Assembly: GCA_016794565.1 (NCBI GenBank)
Contig: JAEUHQ010000039.1
Coordinates: 1-54,031 of the forward strand
Length of the DNA: 54,031 nt
From: Planctomycetota bacterium
GTDB taxonomy: Bacteria > Planctomycetota > UBA1135 > UBA2386
Reading direction: 5' to 3'
This document shows, piece after piece, positions 1-7,813 of this stretch (its first letter is position 1; each line of letters opens with the position of its first letter). The position numbers and the translations under genes are program-made. Under the pieces are notes generated by a model. The model saw nothing but the letters and a program-made list of their open reading frames with translations, searched no databases and was not told where the DNA came from.

Positions 1-767
1 AGCTGCTCGCCTTCGGGGCCCTTGCAGTAGATCAGCGTCCATCCGTCGGACCGGCCCTCGGTGATCCTGTTGCTGTTCGCGGCGAGCGGAGCGGCGCGGC
101 GCGCCTGCTCGGACGCCACGGTGACGACGCGGTTGGCTCGCACGTGCGTCATGCCGCGGCGCGCGGATTCGGCCTCGAGGTCGGCGATGAACTGGTTGAA
201 GTCCACGTCGTCGCGGAGGTGGAAGCAGATGTGCATCGACCGCGGGAACGCGGGGCTCATGTGCGCGCGGGGCTCGGCGAAACACGCGCCGCCGCCGGCG
301 GGCTGCTCGGCGTCGCGGTACTGCAGCAGCTCGATCACGACGTTGTCGAACTGGATGAACCGCACGTCGAGACGCTGCGCGCCGCTGCGCAGGTCCGGCA
401 CGCCCATCGTGCGCGGATTGACGCCGCGTTCGCGGGCTTCGATGTCGTGATCGGTCAGCAGCGTGTTGTGGATGCGCTCACCCTGGAAGTCGCCGTCGCG
501 CATGACCTCGGTGCCGCCCAGCACTTCGGTGTAGAAAGCGAACGCGCGCTCCATGTCCTGCACCGTGACGCCGAAGTGCTGCACGCCCTGCAGCCTCGCG
601 CCGAGTGCCGTCGCGGTGCGCGCGGACTGCGCGGGTCGCGGATCCTGAGCGGCCGACGGCGCTGCGAACGCGGCCGATGCGAGGCCGGCGACCACCGTGG
701 CCCCGGCTGCCTTGACGAGGGCGCGGCGTTCGAGATCGGTGTCTTCCGGGCGATGGGGATCGTTCAT
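1..767 (-). CDS. VOC-family (glyoxalase/dioxygenase fold) protein, Tat-exported, partial
   Basis: The gene reads in from a start at 767 and runs off the left edge, so only about 255 N-terminal residues are visible. The N-terminus has a twin-arginine signal (ERRALVKAAG followed by an Ala-rich hydrophobic stretch ending near AAQD), suggesting export in folded form. After it comes a vicinal-oxygen-chelate module: LQGVQHFGVTVQDMERAF, then FYTEVLGG, and later MHICFHLRD, in the usual order of the fold. VOC proteins bind a metal and act as glyoxalases, dioxygenases or isomerases; the substrate cannot be told from this. GAGGAAC lies just upstream as a ribosome site. It is last of a five-gene minus-strand run with carboxymuconolactone decarboxylase-like, cupin, SDR and DJ-1 genes, 31 bases after its neighbour. 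The family call is firm, the role open. Confidence 0.85.
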   Translation of the reverse strand, partial: MNDPHRPEDTDLERRALVKAAGATVVAGLASAAFAAPSAAQDPRPAQSARTATALGARLQGVQHFGVTVQDMERAFAFYTEVLGGTEVMRDGDFQGERIHNTLLTDHDIEARERGVNPRTMGVPDLRSGAQRLDVRFIQFDNVVIELLQYRDAEQPAGGGACFAEPRAHMSPAFPRSMHICFHLRDDVDFNQFIADLEAESARRGMTHVRANRVVTVASEQARRAAPLAANSNRITEGRSDGWTLIYCKGPEGEQ

Positions 768-798
768 GGGTCGTTCCTCGATTGAAGGGAGAAGGCAG

Positions 799-1368
799 TC
801 ACGCGGTGGGCTCGGGCACGGGCACGTCGAAGGCGTTGAGCAGCACCGCGATCGTGCAGTAGCCGCCGACGAGGAAGGCGAGTTCGCCGACGCCGTCGTG
901 GCCGAGCGCCGCTATTGCCCGCGCATACGCGGCGGCGGGCAGCACGCCGCCTCTCGCGAGCGATCGCGCCACGTCGTGCGCGGTCGCTTCCGCCTCGGTC
1001 AGCCCCGGCGGGCGATAGCCGGCGGCGAGTGCCGCGACCTGCGCCGGCGACAGACCGACCGCAGCGGCGGTCAGTCGGTGGGCGTAGAGCTGGTAGCGCG
1101 CACCGAAAGCCGCGGCGACCGTGAGGATCGCTACTTCGCGCACGGTCTTCGGAAGACGTGCTTCCGTGACCAGTGCCCGGTGGAAGTGCAGCGCCGGGAC
1201 GCCGAAGCGCGGGAAGTGCAGCATCGCCGGGAAGGGGCCGATCAACGCGCCGTGCGGATCGAGCACCGTGATCCGTTCCTGTGACCTGGCGACGAGGTTC
1301 ACGATGCCGTCGTGCACGACGCGCAGGTCGGGCGACAGATCGGCCGGGGCCAACGGGGGAAGACGCAT
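799..1368 (-). CDS. carboxymuconolactone decarboxylase / AhpD-like family protein
   Basis: This is a 189-residue all-helical protein of the carboxymuconolactone decarboxylase family. It has an N-terminal MRLPPLAPADLSP, then RLPKTVREVAILTVAAAF and YQLYAHRLTAAAVGLSP, which match the conserved helix pair of the family. The family includes 4-carboxymuconolactone decarboxylase of the protocatechuate pathway and AhpD-like peroxidase reductases. The AhpD Cys-x-x-Cys pair is absent, the position reading YAHR, so a thiol peroxidase role is unlikely. I chose ATG 1368. A GTG at 1389 would give seven more residues and overlap the upstream stop as GTGA. The substrate is not predictable. The adjacent cupin, SDR and VOC genes suggest a small aromatic or carbonyl compound. 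Confidence 0.85.
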   Translation of the reverse strand: MRLPPLAPADLSPDLRVVHDGIVNLVARSQERITVLDPHGALIGPFPAMLHFPRFGVPALHFHRALVTEARLPKTVREVAILTVAAAFGARYQLYAHRLTAAAVGLSPAQVAALAAGYRPPGLTEAEATAHDVARSLARGGVLPAAAYARAIAALGHDGVGELAFLVGGYCTIAVLLNAFDVPVPEPTA

Positions 1369-1385
1369 GCCGTGCGCGGGCGTGC

Positions 1386-1953
1386 TCACAGCCCGTCGGT
1401 GAAGCGGCCGTCGATCAGCACGAACGCGACGCGACACGGTTTGCCGGACCGGTTGGCCCACGCATGGTTCGTGCCGCGCTGGATCACGATGTCGCCGGCG
1501 CGGGCCGTCGTTTCGCCGCGATCGACGACGAGCGTCAGTTCGCCCTCGAGCACGATCGCGTAGTCGACGGTCTCCGTGCGATGCATCAGCGGATGGGGAG
1601 CGCCGGGCTTCGCCCGCGCGGCGTGCGCGGCGCCCATCTCGCCGAACTTCGCTGCCGCCTCGGGTCGCCGAGAGACCGTGGATCGCGGGGCTGTCGGGCG
1701 GGAAGTCCATGACGCGGATCCGTGTGCCGCCGGGCGGCGGCCCCAGCACCAGCCCGTCCTCCGGCGGCTCGCCGGATCGACGGTCGATGCGCGCGGGCGT
1801 CTCGCGGGTGCTCCACACTTCGAAGAACGTGGGGCCGTGCGGTCCGCCGATCCCGTGCACGCGCGTCGGCGGCGCGTCCGACACGAGGATCGCGTTGCCG
1901 TCGTCGTCGTGGCCGGTGACGATGCGTCGCAGTGTGCGGGGTGAGGTCGTCAT
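1386..1953 (-). pseudogene. cupin-domain protein gene with a frameshift
   Basis: The N-terminal half (MTTSPRTLRRIVTGHDDDG through RIRVMDFPPDSPAIHGL) reads from ATG 1953. The C-terminal half carries the cupin barrel (APHPLMHRTETVDYAIVLEG, then GDIVIQRGTNHAWANRSGK) in a different frame that ends at 1386. The two halves join if one base is skipped near 1650-1669, where the run reads GCTGCCGCCTCGGG on the plus strand. Cupins of this kind are small metal-binding proteins of about 180-190 residues, which is the length restored by the correction. Either the gene is freshly inactivated or the base is a sequence error; codon use and motifs on both sides look intact. It overlaps the start region of the downstream decarboxylase-like gene, as expected in an operon. 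Confidence 0.75.
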
Positions 1954-1997
1954 GGTGGCGTCTCCGTCGATGAGGGTCTCGGGGCGTGCGTCGCGGG

Positions 1998-2717
1998 CTA
2001 TTGCGCCAGGTAGCCGCCGTCGATCGCGAGTTCGGTGCCGGTGACGTAGCTCGCTTCGTCGGATGCGAGGAAGAGGCAACCGTTCGCGACTTCGATGGCC
2101 GTGCCTGCACGCTTCATCGGGGTCGCCGCGATGACCGCGGCATTGAGGGCCGGGTCCTGCGCCATCGTGAGCGGCGTGTCGATGAACCCGGGATGCACCG
2201 AATTCACGCGGATGCCGTCGCCGACGTACGTCATGGCCGCGTTCTTCGACATGTTGCGAACGGCGCCCTTCGCGGCGTGGTACGCGTGCGCTCCGCCGAC
2301 GGCCGCGCTGCCCCAGATCGACGAGATGTTGACGATCGAACCGGACCGTTGCTCGCGCATCACGCGCACCGCCTCGCGCATGCCGAGGAAGACGCCTGTC
2401 TGGTCGACCGCGATCAGGTTCGACCAGTTCTGCACGCTCAGCTCGTGCAACGGCTCGTACGCGATGATGCCCGCGTTGTTGACGAGTACGTCGAGGCGGC
2501 CTGCCTTCGCGACGACCGTGTCGACTGCCTTCCTCCAGTCCGCCTCGCTGGTCACGTCGAGGCGGATCGCCGTCACGCCCGCCGAGTGGGCCGGCTTCGG
2601 CGGCGCGATGTCGCCGGCGAACACCGTCGCTCCTTCGCGTGCGAACACTCCGGCGATCGCGTGGCCGATGCCGCTCGCGGCGCCGGAGATCAATGCCACT
2701 CTGCCTCGCAGTCTCAT
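1998..2717 (-). CDS. SDR-family NAD(P)-dependent oxidoreductase
   Basis: This is a complete 239-residue classical short-chain dehydrogenase/reductase. The cofactor loop is SGAASGIG near the N-terminus, followed by LDVTS, the NNAG motif, a catalytic serine in NISSIWG and the catalytic YHAAK pair. The C-terminus ends with the common SDEASYVTGTELAIDGGY. Such enzymes oxidise or reduce a hydroxyl/carbonyl on a small substrate with NAD(H) or NADP(H) in the cytoplasm. The start ATG 2717 is preceded by GAGGAACGACC, nearly the same leader as before the VOC gene at 767. It lies 44 bases upstream of the broken cupin gene and 46 bases downstream of the DJ-1 gene, consistent with one transcript. Substrate specificity is not readable. 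Confidence 0.93.
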   Translation of the reverse strand: MRLRGRVALISGAASGIGHAIAGVFAREGATVFAGDIAPPKPAHSAGVTAIRLDVTSEADWRKAVDTVVAKAGRLDVLVNNAGIIAYEPLHELSVQNWSNLIAVDQTGVFLGMREAVRVMREQRSGSIVNISSIWGSAAVGGAHAYHAAKGAVRNMSKNAAMTYVGDGIRVNSVHPGFIDTPLTMAQDPALNAAVIAATPMKRAGTAIEVANGCLFLASDEASYVTGTELAIDGGYLAQ

Positions 2718-2763
2718 GGTCGTTCCTCTGGTCTTGGGTCGGTGTGGAGTGCGATTCGCCCGG

Positions 2764-3438
2764 TCAGCCGAGCCTCTGGAGCGCCGCGACCAGTTCCTTC
2801 GCCAGCGGACCGGCCGATGCCGGGTTCTGGCCGGTGATGAGGCGTCCGTCGACGACGACGCGCGATTGCCAGTTCGCGGTCGACGAGTAGTCGGCGCCCT
2901 CGGCGCGCAGCGCGTCCTCGAGTTCGTACGGCACGTCCTTCTGCGCGTAGTCGGCCTCTTCCTTCTTCGAGAACGACGTGAGCTTCTTGCCGCGCACGAA
3001 CGGCACGCCGTCGCCGAGATCGACGCCCAGAAGGGCGCACGGGCCGTGGCAGACGGCGGTCACGAGCCTGCCCGTGCTCCACGAGCGCGCGACGGCGTTC
3101 TGGACGTCCCGGTTGCGTGCGACGTCGACCATCGGCCCGAGTCCGCCCGGGATCAGGATCGCGTCGTAGTCCGCCGCATCGACCTCGGTGAGCCGGCGGC
3201 TGCGGTTGAGGCGGCGGAAGGCGTTGCTCTCGAAGAACTCCCTCTGCGCGGGGTCCTTCTCGTCGTAGGCGTCGTACGGCGTCCATCCGCCGGCAGGCGA
3301 CGCGAACTCCACCGCGATGCCCGCCTTGTCGAGCACCTCGAACGGGTGCGCGACTTCAGCGAAGAAGAAGCCGGTCTTCCGACTGCGCGGGCCGATCACG
3401 GCCGCGTTGGTGACGATGAACAGGACGTGGCGGGTCAC
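2764..3438 (-). CDS. DJ-1/PfpI family type 1 glutamine amidotransferase-like protein (Hsp31-like)
   Basis: This 224-residue protein has the DJ-1/PfpI fold. The nucleophile elbow is AVCHGPCALL with the candidate cysteine at about residue 130 next to histidine, preceded by the YDAILIPGGLGPM strand. An acidic residue in FFFAEVAHPFEVL near position 28 fits the usual partner glutamate. Relatives act as glyoxalase III/deglycase or holding chaperones (Hsp31/HchA type), removing methylglyoxal adducts. The start is GTG 3438, chosen because GAGGAG stands seven bases before it and VTRHVLFIVTNA is the typical N-terminus. It is first in the run DJ-1, SDR, cupin, CMD, VOC. A role in detoxifying reactive carbonyls is an inference. 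Confidence 0.88.
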   Translation of the reverse strand: MTRHVLFIVTNAAVIGPRSRKTGFFFAEVAHPFEVLDKAGIAVEFASPAGGWTPYDAYDEKDPAQREFFESNAFRRLNRSRRLTEVDAADYDAILIPGGLGPMVDVARNRDVQNAVARSWSTGRLVTAVCHGPCALLGVDLGDGVPFVRGKKLTSFSKKEEADYAQKDVPYELEDALRAEGADYSSTANWQSRVVVDGRLITGQNPASAGPLAKELVAALQRLG

Positions 3439-3578
3439 AGGCGTGCTCCTCGGTGGCGCTGGCGGACTTTCGTTGCCCGCCCGAACCGACGTGGTTCTGG
3501 CGGAGCGCGCCCCTGAGCGTGGTGGGTGGACACCCGCGAGCCGTTTCCCGGTCGTGTGCTCGGTCCCCGGCGCGGGCC

Positions 3579-4205
3579 CTACGGCGCGTCGGGCGCCGCG
3601 TCGTCGTCCGCGACGAGATCGCCCAGCGTCTCGCTCAGCAGCAGGAGTCCGCGCCGCAAGCGCCGCTGCACGGTCTTCTCCGCGACCTCCAGCGCCGTGG
3701 CTGCCTCGGCGTGCGTCAGCCCCTGGAGGCGCACCAGCTCGAACACTTCGCGCTCCTCTTCCGGCAGCGCCTCGATCGCCTGCAGGATGCGATGCAGCGT
3801 GGCGCCTTCGCCCGTCGACGTCGGCGGCTGCGGATCCGCCGGGTCGAGAACCGGCGCGTGCGCGATCGGCTGGCTGTCGATGCGCCGCGCGATGTCGTTC
3901 AGTTCCCAGCGCAGGTGCTTGTTCGCGAGCGCGAAGAACTGGCGCACGGTGTGCGGCTTCACTTCGTCGAGCGCGCGCAGCAGACGGCCGGTCAGTGCGC
4001 CGAGCACGTCGCCCGTGTCGAGGTACGCCGGTCGCCGCGTGAGGCGCGGGTAGTGGCGGCGCAGCAGGCGCGCGCACAGGAACTGCAGCCGATCGACCGA
4101 ACGGACGAGCAGTTCGCGGATCACGGGATCCGCCGGCGGACCGCGTCGATCGCCGAGGTCGTCGAGCAGGCGCTGGACGGCCAGCGTCGTGTTCATGGCG
4201 GCCAT
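3579..4205 (-). CDS. ECF-type RNA polymerase sigma factor
   Basis: This is a 208-residue sigma-70 family protein with regions 2 and 4 only. The region 2 part runs from about residue 25 to 100 (RLQFLCARLLRRHYPRL, then VRQFFALANKHLRWELNDI). Region 4 lies at about 145-190, with the helix-turn-helix GLTHAEAATALEVAEKTVQR preceded by LPEEEREVFELVRLQG. Extracytoplasmic-function sigma factors direct polymerase to dedicated promoters. No anti-sigma gene is adjacent, so control is probably not by the classic membrane partner. The start could be ATG 4205 or ATG 4196. The gene lies 19 bases after an SDR gene on the same strand, so the two may be cotranscribed. Confidence 0.88.
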   Translation of the reverse strand: MAAMNTTLAVQRLLDDLGDRRGPPADPVIRELLVRSVDRLQFLCARLLRRHYPRLTRRPAYLDTGDVLGALTGRLLRALDEVKPHTVRQFFALANKHLRWELNDIARRIDSQPIAHAPVLDPADPQPPTSTGEGATLHRILQAIEALPEEEREVFELVRLQGLTHAEAATALEVAEKTVQRRLRRGLLLLSETLGDLVADDDAAPDAP

Positions 4206-4224
4206 GCTCGGATGGTAGCGAACG

Positions 4225-4968
4225 TCACCGTCCCGCGAGGAAGCCGAAGCGCTGGAACAGCCACTCGGGCAGGAGCCGAACGATCGCCATCACGAGGCGC
4301 CACGATGGCGGCAGGTACACTGCGAACCGCCGGCCTTCCATCGCGCGCACGATGCCGCGGGCGACCGCCTGCTTCTCGCCCCAGAGGAAGTTGCGCGGGT
4401 GGCCTTCGGACATCGGCGTCGGCACCGGTCCGAGCCGGATGTCGTGCACCCTCGCGCCGCTCCGCCAGAGCCGGCTGCGCACGCCCTCGAGGTAGACGCC
4501 GAGAGCGCGTTTGCTCGCACCGTAGGTGTAGTTGCGGGGGCGGCCGCGCTCGCCCGCCACCGACGTGATCACCGCGAGATGGCCGTGCCGCTGGTTCTCG
4601 AACCAGTCCGCGAGCGGCAGCAGCAGCGCGACTGCGCTCGTGAAGTTCGCGTCGACGATGCGCCGCGCATGGTCGACGTCGCGTTCGCTGCGGGCCTGGT
4701 CGCCGAGCCAGCCGTGTGCGATCAGCGCGCGGTCGAGACCGCCGAGCGCCGTGATGGAGCGCTGCACGACCTCCGCGGCGCGGTCGAGGCGTTCGAAATC
4801 GGCGCTCTCGTGACCGGCGACCGCGTTGCCGAGTGCCGTGACGAGCACACGCAGCTTCTCGGGATCGCGACCGACCAGGTAGAGGCGGTCGCCGCGTGCG
4901 GCGCAGAGCGTGGCGACCTCCGTCGCGATGGCCGAGTTCGCACCGAGGATCAGCGTCCGGCGTTGCAT
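4225..4968 (-). CDS. SDR-family reductase, DprE2-like
   Basis: This is a 247-residue short-chain dehydrogenase. The N-terminus LILGANSAIATEVA is the cofactor loop in the GAxSAIA form seen in DprE2-like reductases. The catalytic serine lies in VITSVAGERGR and the Tyr/Lys pair in YTYGASK. The C-terminal hydrophobic helix (LVMAIVRLLPEWLFQRF) suggests membrane contact, also common in that subgroup. DprE2 itself reduces a lipid-linked keto-sugar in actinobacterial arabinan synthesis, but the partner oxidase is not in this window, so the substrate is uncertain. ATG 4968 gives the family's usual N-terminus. It is followed at 19 bases by the ECF sigma gene. Confidence 0.85.
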   Translation of the reverse strand: MQRRTLILGANSAIATEVATLCAARGDRLYLVGRDPEKLRVLVTALGNAVAGHESADFERLDRAAEVVQRSITALGGLDRALIAHGWLGDQARSERDVDHARRIVDANFTSAVALLLPLADWFENQRHGHLAVITSVAGERGRPRNYTYGASKRALGVYLEGVRSRLWRSGARVHDIRLGPVPTPMSEGHPRNFLWGEKQAVARGIVRAMEGRRFAVYLPPSWRLVMAIVRLLPEWLFQRFGFLAGR

Positions 4969-5084
4969 GCCGGCGAGTCTACGGAGTGCAGCTCCCGGTT
5001 GGCCGCCTCGCACGCTTGACCGGCGGCGGTCGTTTCGTACGACCTCGTTGGCGTCGCCCTCGCGGGGCGGCGGCGAGGTGACCC

Positions 5085-5594
5085 ATGCGAACGAATGCCA
5101 CTGCACTCGCACCGACCGTTCGTCGACCTGGACGGTCGGACCGCGCTCGAGCCGAGAGGCCGCACGTCGTCGTCGCGGCCGTGATCGCGACGACGGCTCT
5201 GTGCGCGCAGGAGCCGCCACACCTGTCGCCGGCTGCCGAGTCCTACGCTGCGCACATCGCCGCGGCGGAAGCTGCTCTGGCGCGCAACGCGACGGGCGCC
5301 GTGCGCCGCTGGCTCGATGCGGCGGCCGACCAGAGCGTCGCGGCGTTCGAAGCGCATGCCGCCGGAGTGTCGGCGCTCGCGCTCTCGCCCGACGGCTCTC
5401 GTGTGGCGACGTGCGGCGAAGACGATCGTCTCTCGTCGTTCGACATCGGTTCGCGAACGGAGGTCTGGTCTCGCGACCTGAAGGACGGTTACTGCCTCGC
5501 CTGGAGCGGCGACGGCGAGCGCCTCTGGTTCCTGCCCCTCGCGAAAGAGGTGGTCTGCTTCGACGCGCGACCTCTGCGGGATCGCCCCCGGTGA
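5085..5594 (+). CDS. truncated WD40-repeat protein (stub)
   Basis: This 169-residue frame contains one clear WD40 blade, AHAAGVSALALSPDGSRVAT followed by a second, weaker one (DGYCLAWSGDGERLWFLP). Ahead of them is a helical stretch (YAAHIAAAEAALARNATGA, then VRRWLDAA) of the kind found just before WD40 propellers in planctomycete proteins. A propeller needs about seven blades, so this looks like the remnant of a longer gene. A hydrophobic stretch (VVVAAVIATTALCAQ) could be a signal peptide if translation starts downstream of 5085. GAGGTGA before ATG 5085 is a possible ribosome site. The stop overlaps the topoisomerase start as GTGA, so translation through it may couple to topB. It is probably coding but possibly decaying. 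Confidence 0.5.
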   Translation: MRTNATALAPTVRRPGRSDRARAERPHVVVAAVIATTALCAQEPPHLSPAAESYAAHIAAAEAALARNATGAVRRWLDAAADQSVAAFEAHAAGVSALALSPDGSRVATCGEDDRLSSFDIGSRTEVWSRDLKDGYCLAWSGDGERLWFLPLAKEVVCFDARPLRDRPR

Positions 5595-7792
5595 AGGCCG
5601 CCCCCGAAGGCGCCGCCCCTGCCGTGCGCGTCGTCGTCGCCGAGAAGCCGTCCGTGGCCCGCGACCTCGCGCGGTTCCTCGGCGCGAACCAGCGGCGCGA
5701 CGGCTTCCTCGAGGGGAACGGCTGGCGTGTCACGTGGGCGATCGGCCATCTCGTCCAGTTGAAGAGCCCCGACGAGTACGACCCGGCGTTGAAGCGCTGG
5801 TCGATGGAGCGGCTGCCGTTCGTTCCCGAGCGGTTCGAACTGCGGCCGGCCGAGGGGAACACGAAGCAGCAGCTCGAGGTGGTCGCCGATTTGTGTCGTT
5901 CCGCCGAGGAGCTGGTGTGCGCGACGGACGCAGGGCGCGAGGGCGAACTGATCTTCCGCTACATCCTCGACTGGGCCGGCTGCGCGGCGCGTCCGCACAC
6001 CCGCGTGTGGCTGAGTTCGCTCACCGACGAAGCGATCGCGCAGGCGTTCGCGCAGCGCAAGCCGGGCACCGACTACGAACCGCTGCACGACGCAGCGCGC
6101 AGCCGCAGCGAGGCGGACTGGATCGTCGGTCTCAACGCGACCCGCGCCTACACGGTGCGCTACGGCGGCGGCGCGGTGCTGTGGAGCGTCGGCCGCGTGC
6201 AGACGCCGGTGTTGGCGCTGATCGCGCAGCGTGACGACGAGATCCGTGTTTTCGATGCGCGGCCGTTCTGGGAGCTGCGCACGCGCTATCGCGGGGCGCG
6301 CTTCCGCTACGCCGGCGAACGCTTCCGCGAGGAGGCGCCGGCTCGGGAGCTGCTCGCGCAGGTCACCGGCCGGCCTCTGTCGATCGATCGGCTCGAGCGC
6401 CGCACCGAGTCGCTGCCGCCGCCGCTGCTGTACGACCTCACGCAGCTGCAGCGCGACATGAACCTGCGCCACGGACTGTCCGCGCAGCGCACGCTCGAGG
6501 TCGCGCAGGAGTTGTACGAGAAGAAGCTGCTGACCTACCCGCGCACCGACAGCCGCCATCTGTCGCTCGACATGGTCGACCCCGTGCGCACGACGCTGGC
6601 GCAGCTGCGTGCGTGGGACCCCGCGAAGCTCGCGGTGCTCGCCCAGTGGATCGCCGGCGCGCCCGACGGCGAACGCGGGCCGAAGGCGAAGAAGAAGCGC
6701 GTCTTCGACGACGGGAAGGTCAGCGACCACCATGCGATCGTGCCGACGGGCAAGGTCGAGCCGCTGGCGGGTGAGGCGAAGCAGGTGTTCGACGCCGTGG
6801 CGACGCGCTTCGTGCAGGTCTTCCTCGGCGACCGGGTGCAGGACGTGACCACGGCGCACGCGACGAGCAACGCCGTGCCGTTCCGCGCGCGCGGCGTCGT
6901 CGTGACCGATCCGGGCTGGAGTGCCCTCGAACCGGACGCGCCGAAGAAGAAGCGCGGCAAGGGCAAGGCCGAGAACGGCAAGGACGGCGAGGACGAGGAG
7001 GACGACGCGCAGGAGCTGCCCGACCTGCGCGAGGGCGAGTCGGGGCCGCACGAACCGGAACTGCACGAGGGCAGGACGAAGCCGCCGCGTCCGTACACCG
7101 AGAACACGCTGCTCGCCGCGATGGAGACGGCGGGCAAGGCGATCGACGACGAACAGCTGCGCGAGGCGATGCGCGCCCGCGGGCTCGGCACGCCCGCGAC
7201 GCGTGCTTCGATCCTCGAGACGCTGATCGCGCGCCGCTACGTCGCCCGCGACAAGAAGGCGCTGCGCATCACGGACCTCGGCCGGTATCTCGTCGCGATC
7301 ATCGCCGATCCGCTCCTCAAGTCGCCGGAGCTCACCGGCGAGTGGGAATGGAAGCTCGGCGAGATCGAACGCGGGCGGCTGCCGCGTTCGTCGTTCATGA
7401 CCGAGATCGGTGCAGGCATCCGGACGCTGATCGAAGCCGGACTCTCGCCGCGCAACGAGCATCCGGGGCTCGGCGCCTGTCCGCGCTGCCGCGCCGACGT
7501 GATCGAAGGGCGCGAGGCGTACGGCTGTTCGCGATGGCGCGAGGACTGTGCGTTCCGCATGGCGAAGACGTTCCGCGGCGCAGTGCTCTCGCGCGACCAG
7601 GTGCGCGACCTGCTCTTCCGCGGTATCGCGCTCCGTCCGGTCACGATCGACGGGACGGCGCGGATCCTGTGTCGCACGGCGGGCGGCGCCCTGATCGACC
7701 TCGACCCGCCGAGCCGCGACGCGCAGCGCGGGACCGCGCGCGGATCGGCGAAGGGGGGCGGCCGGCGCCGCCGGTCGGCTGGCGGGGAGTGA
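5591..7792 (+). CDS. topB: DNA topoisomerase III (type IA)
   Basis: This 733-residue type IA topoisomerase starts at GTG 5591. The TOPRIM domain begins with VVVAEKPSVARDLARFLG (catalytic Glu18) and has the acidic motif ATDAGREGELIFRY (Asp113, Glu117). The nucleophile is Tyr316 in LLTYPRTDSRHL, and SVGRVQTPVLALI is the family's core motif. A charged insert rich in Lys, then Glu/Asp (about residues 452-498), interrupts the core before PYTENTLLAAMETAGK. A Cys-rich segment (CPRC, then two more Cys, about 630-656) resembles the topoisomerase C-terminal zinc region. The enzyme decatenates and relaxes DNA by single-strand passage in the cytoplasm. The 5' end overlaps the WD40 stub by four bases, and its stop is 21 bases from the convergent secreted-protein gene. 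Confidence 0.96.
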   Translation: MKAAPEGAAPAVRVVVAEKPSVARDLARFLGANQRRDGFLEGNGWRVTWAIGHLVQLKSPDEYDPALKRWSMERLPFVPERFELRPAEGNTKQQLEVVADLCRSAEELVCATDAGREGELIFRYILDWAGCAARPHTRVWLSSLTDEAIAQAFAQRKPGTDYEPLHDAARSRSEADWIVGLNATRAYTVRYGGGAVLWSVGRVQTPVLALIAQRDDEIRVFDARPFWELRTRYRGARFRYAGERFREEAPARELLAQVTGRPLSIDRLERRTESLPPPLLYDLTQLQRDMNLRHGLSAQRTLEVAQELYEKKLLTYPRTDSRHLSLDMVDPVRTTLAQLRAWDPAKLAVLAQWIAGAPDGERGPKAKKKRVFDDGKVSDHHAIVPTGKVEPLAGEAKQVFDAVATRFVQVFLGDRVQDVTTAHATSNAVPFRARGVVVTDPGWSALEPDAPKKKRGKGKAENGKDGEDEEDDAQELPDLREGESGPHEPELHEGRTKPPRPYTENTLLAAMETAGKAIDDEQLREAMRARGLGTPATRASILETLIARRYVARDKKALRITDLGRYLVAIIADPLLKSPELTGEWEWKLGEIERGRLPRSSFMTEIGAGIRTLIEAGLSPRNEHPGLGACPRCRADVIEGREAYGCSRWREDCAFRMAKTFRGAVLSRDQVRDLLFRGIALRPVTIDGTARILCRTAGGALIDLDPPSRDAQRGTARGSAKGGGRRRRSAGGE

Positions 7793-7813
7793 CCACGCGC
7801 GCAGCCGCCGACG

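Noticed and set aside
799..2079. A single frame spanning the cupin N-terminus and the carboxymuconolactone decarboxylase-like protein, as if a fusion
   Set aside because: The middle of that frame (about 1390-1660) is Arg-rich shadow text, while the real cupin C-terminus is in another frame. It is two genes with a frameshift in the first.
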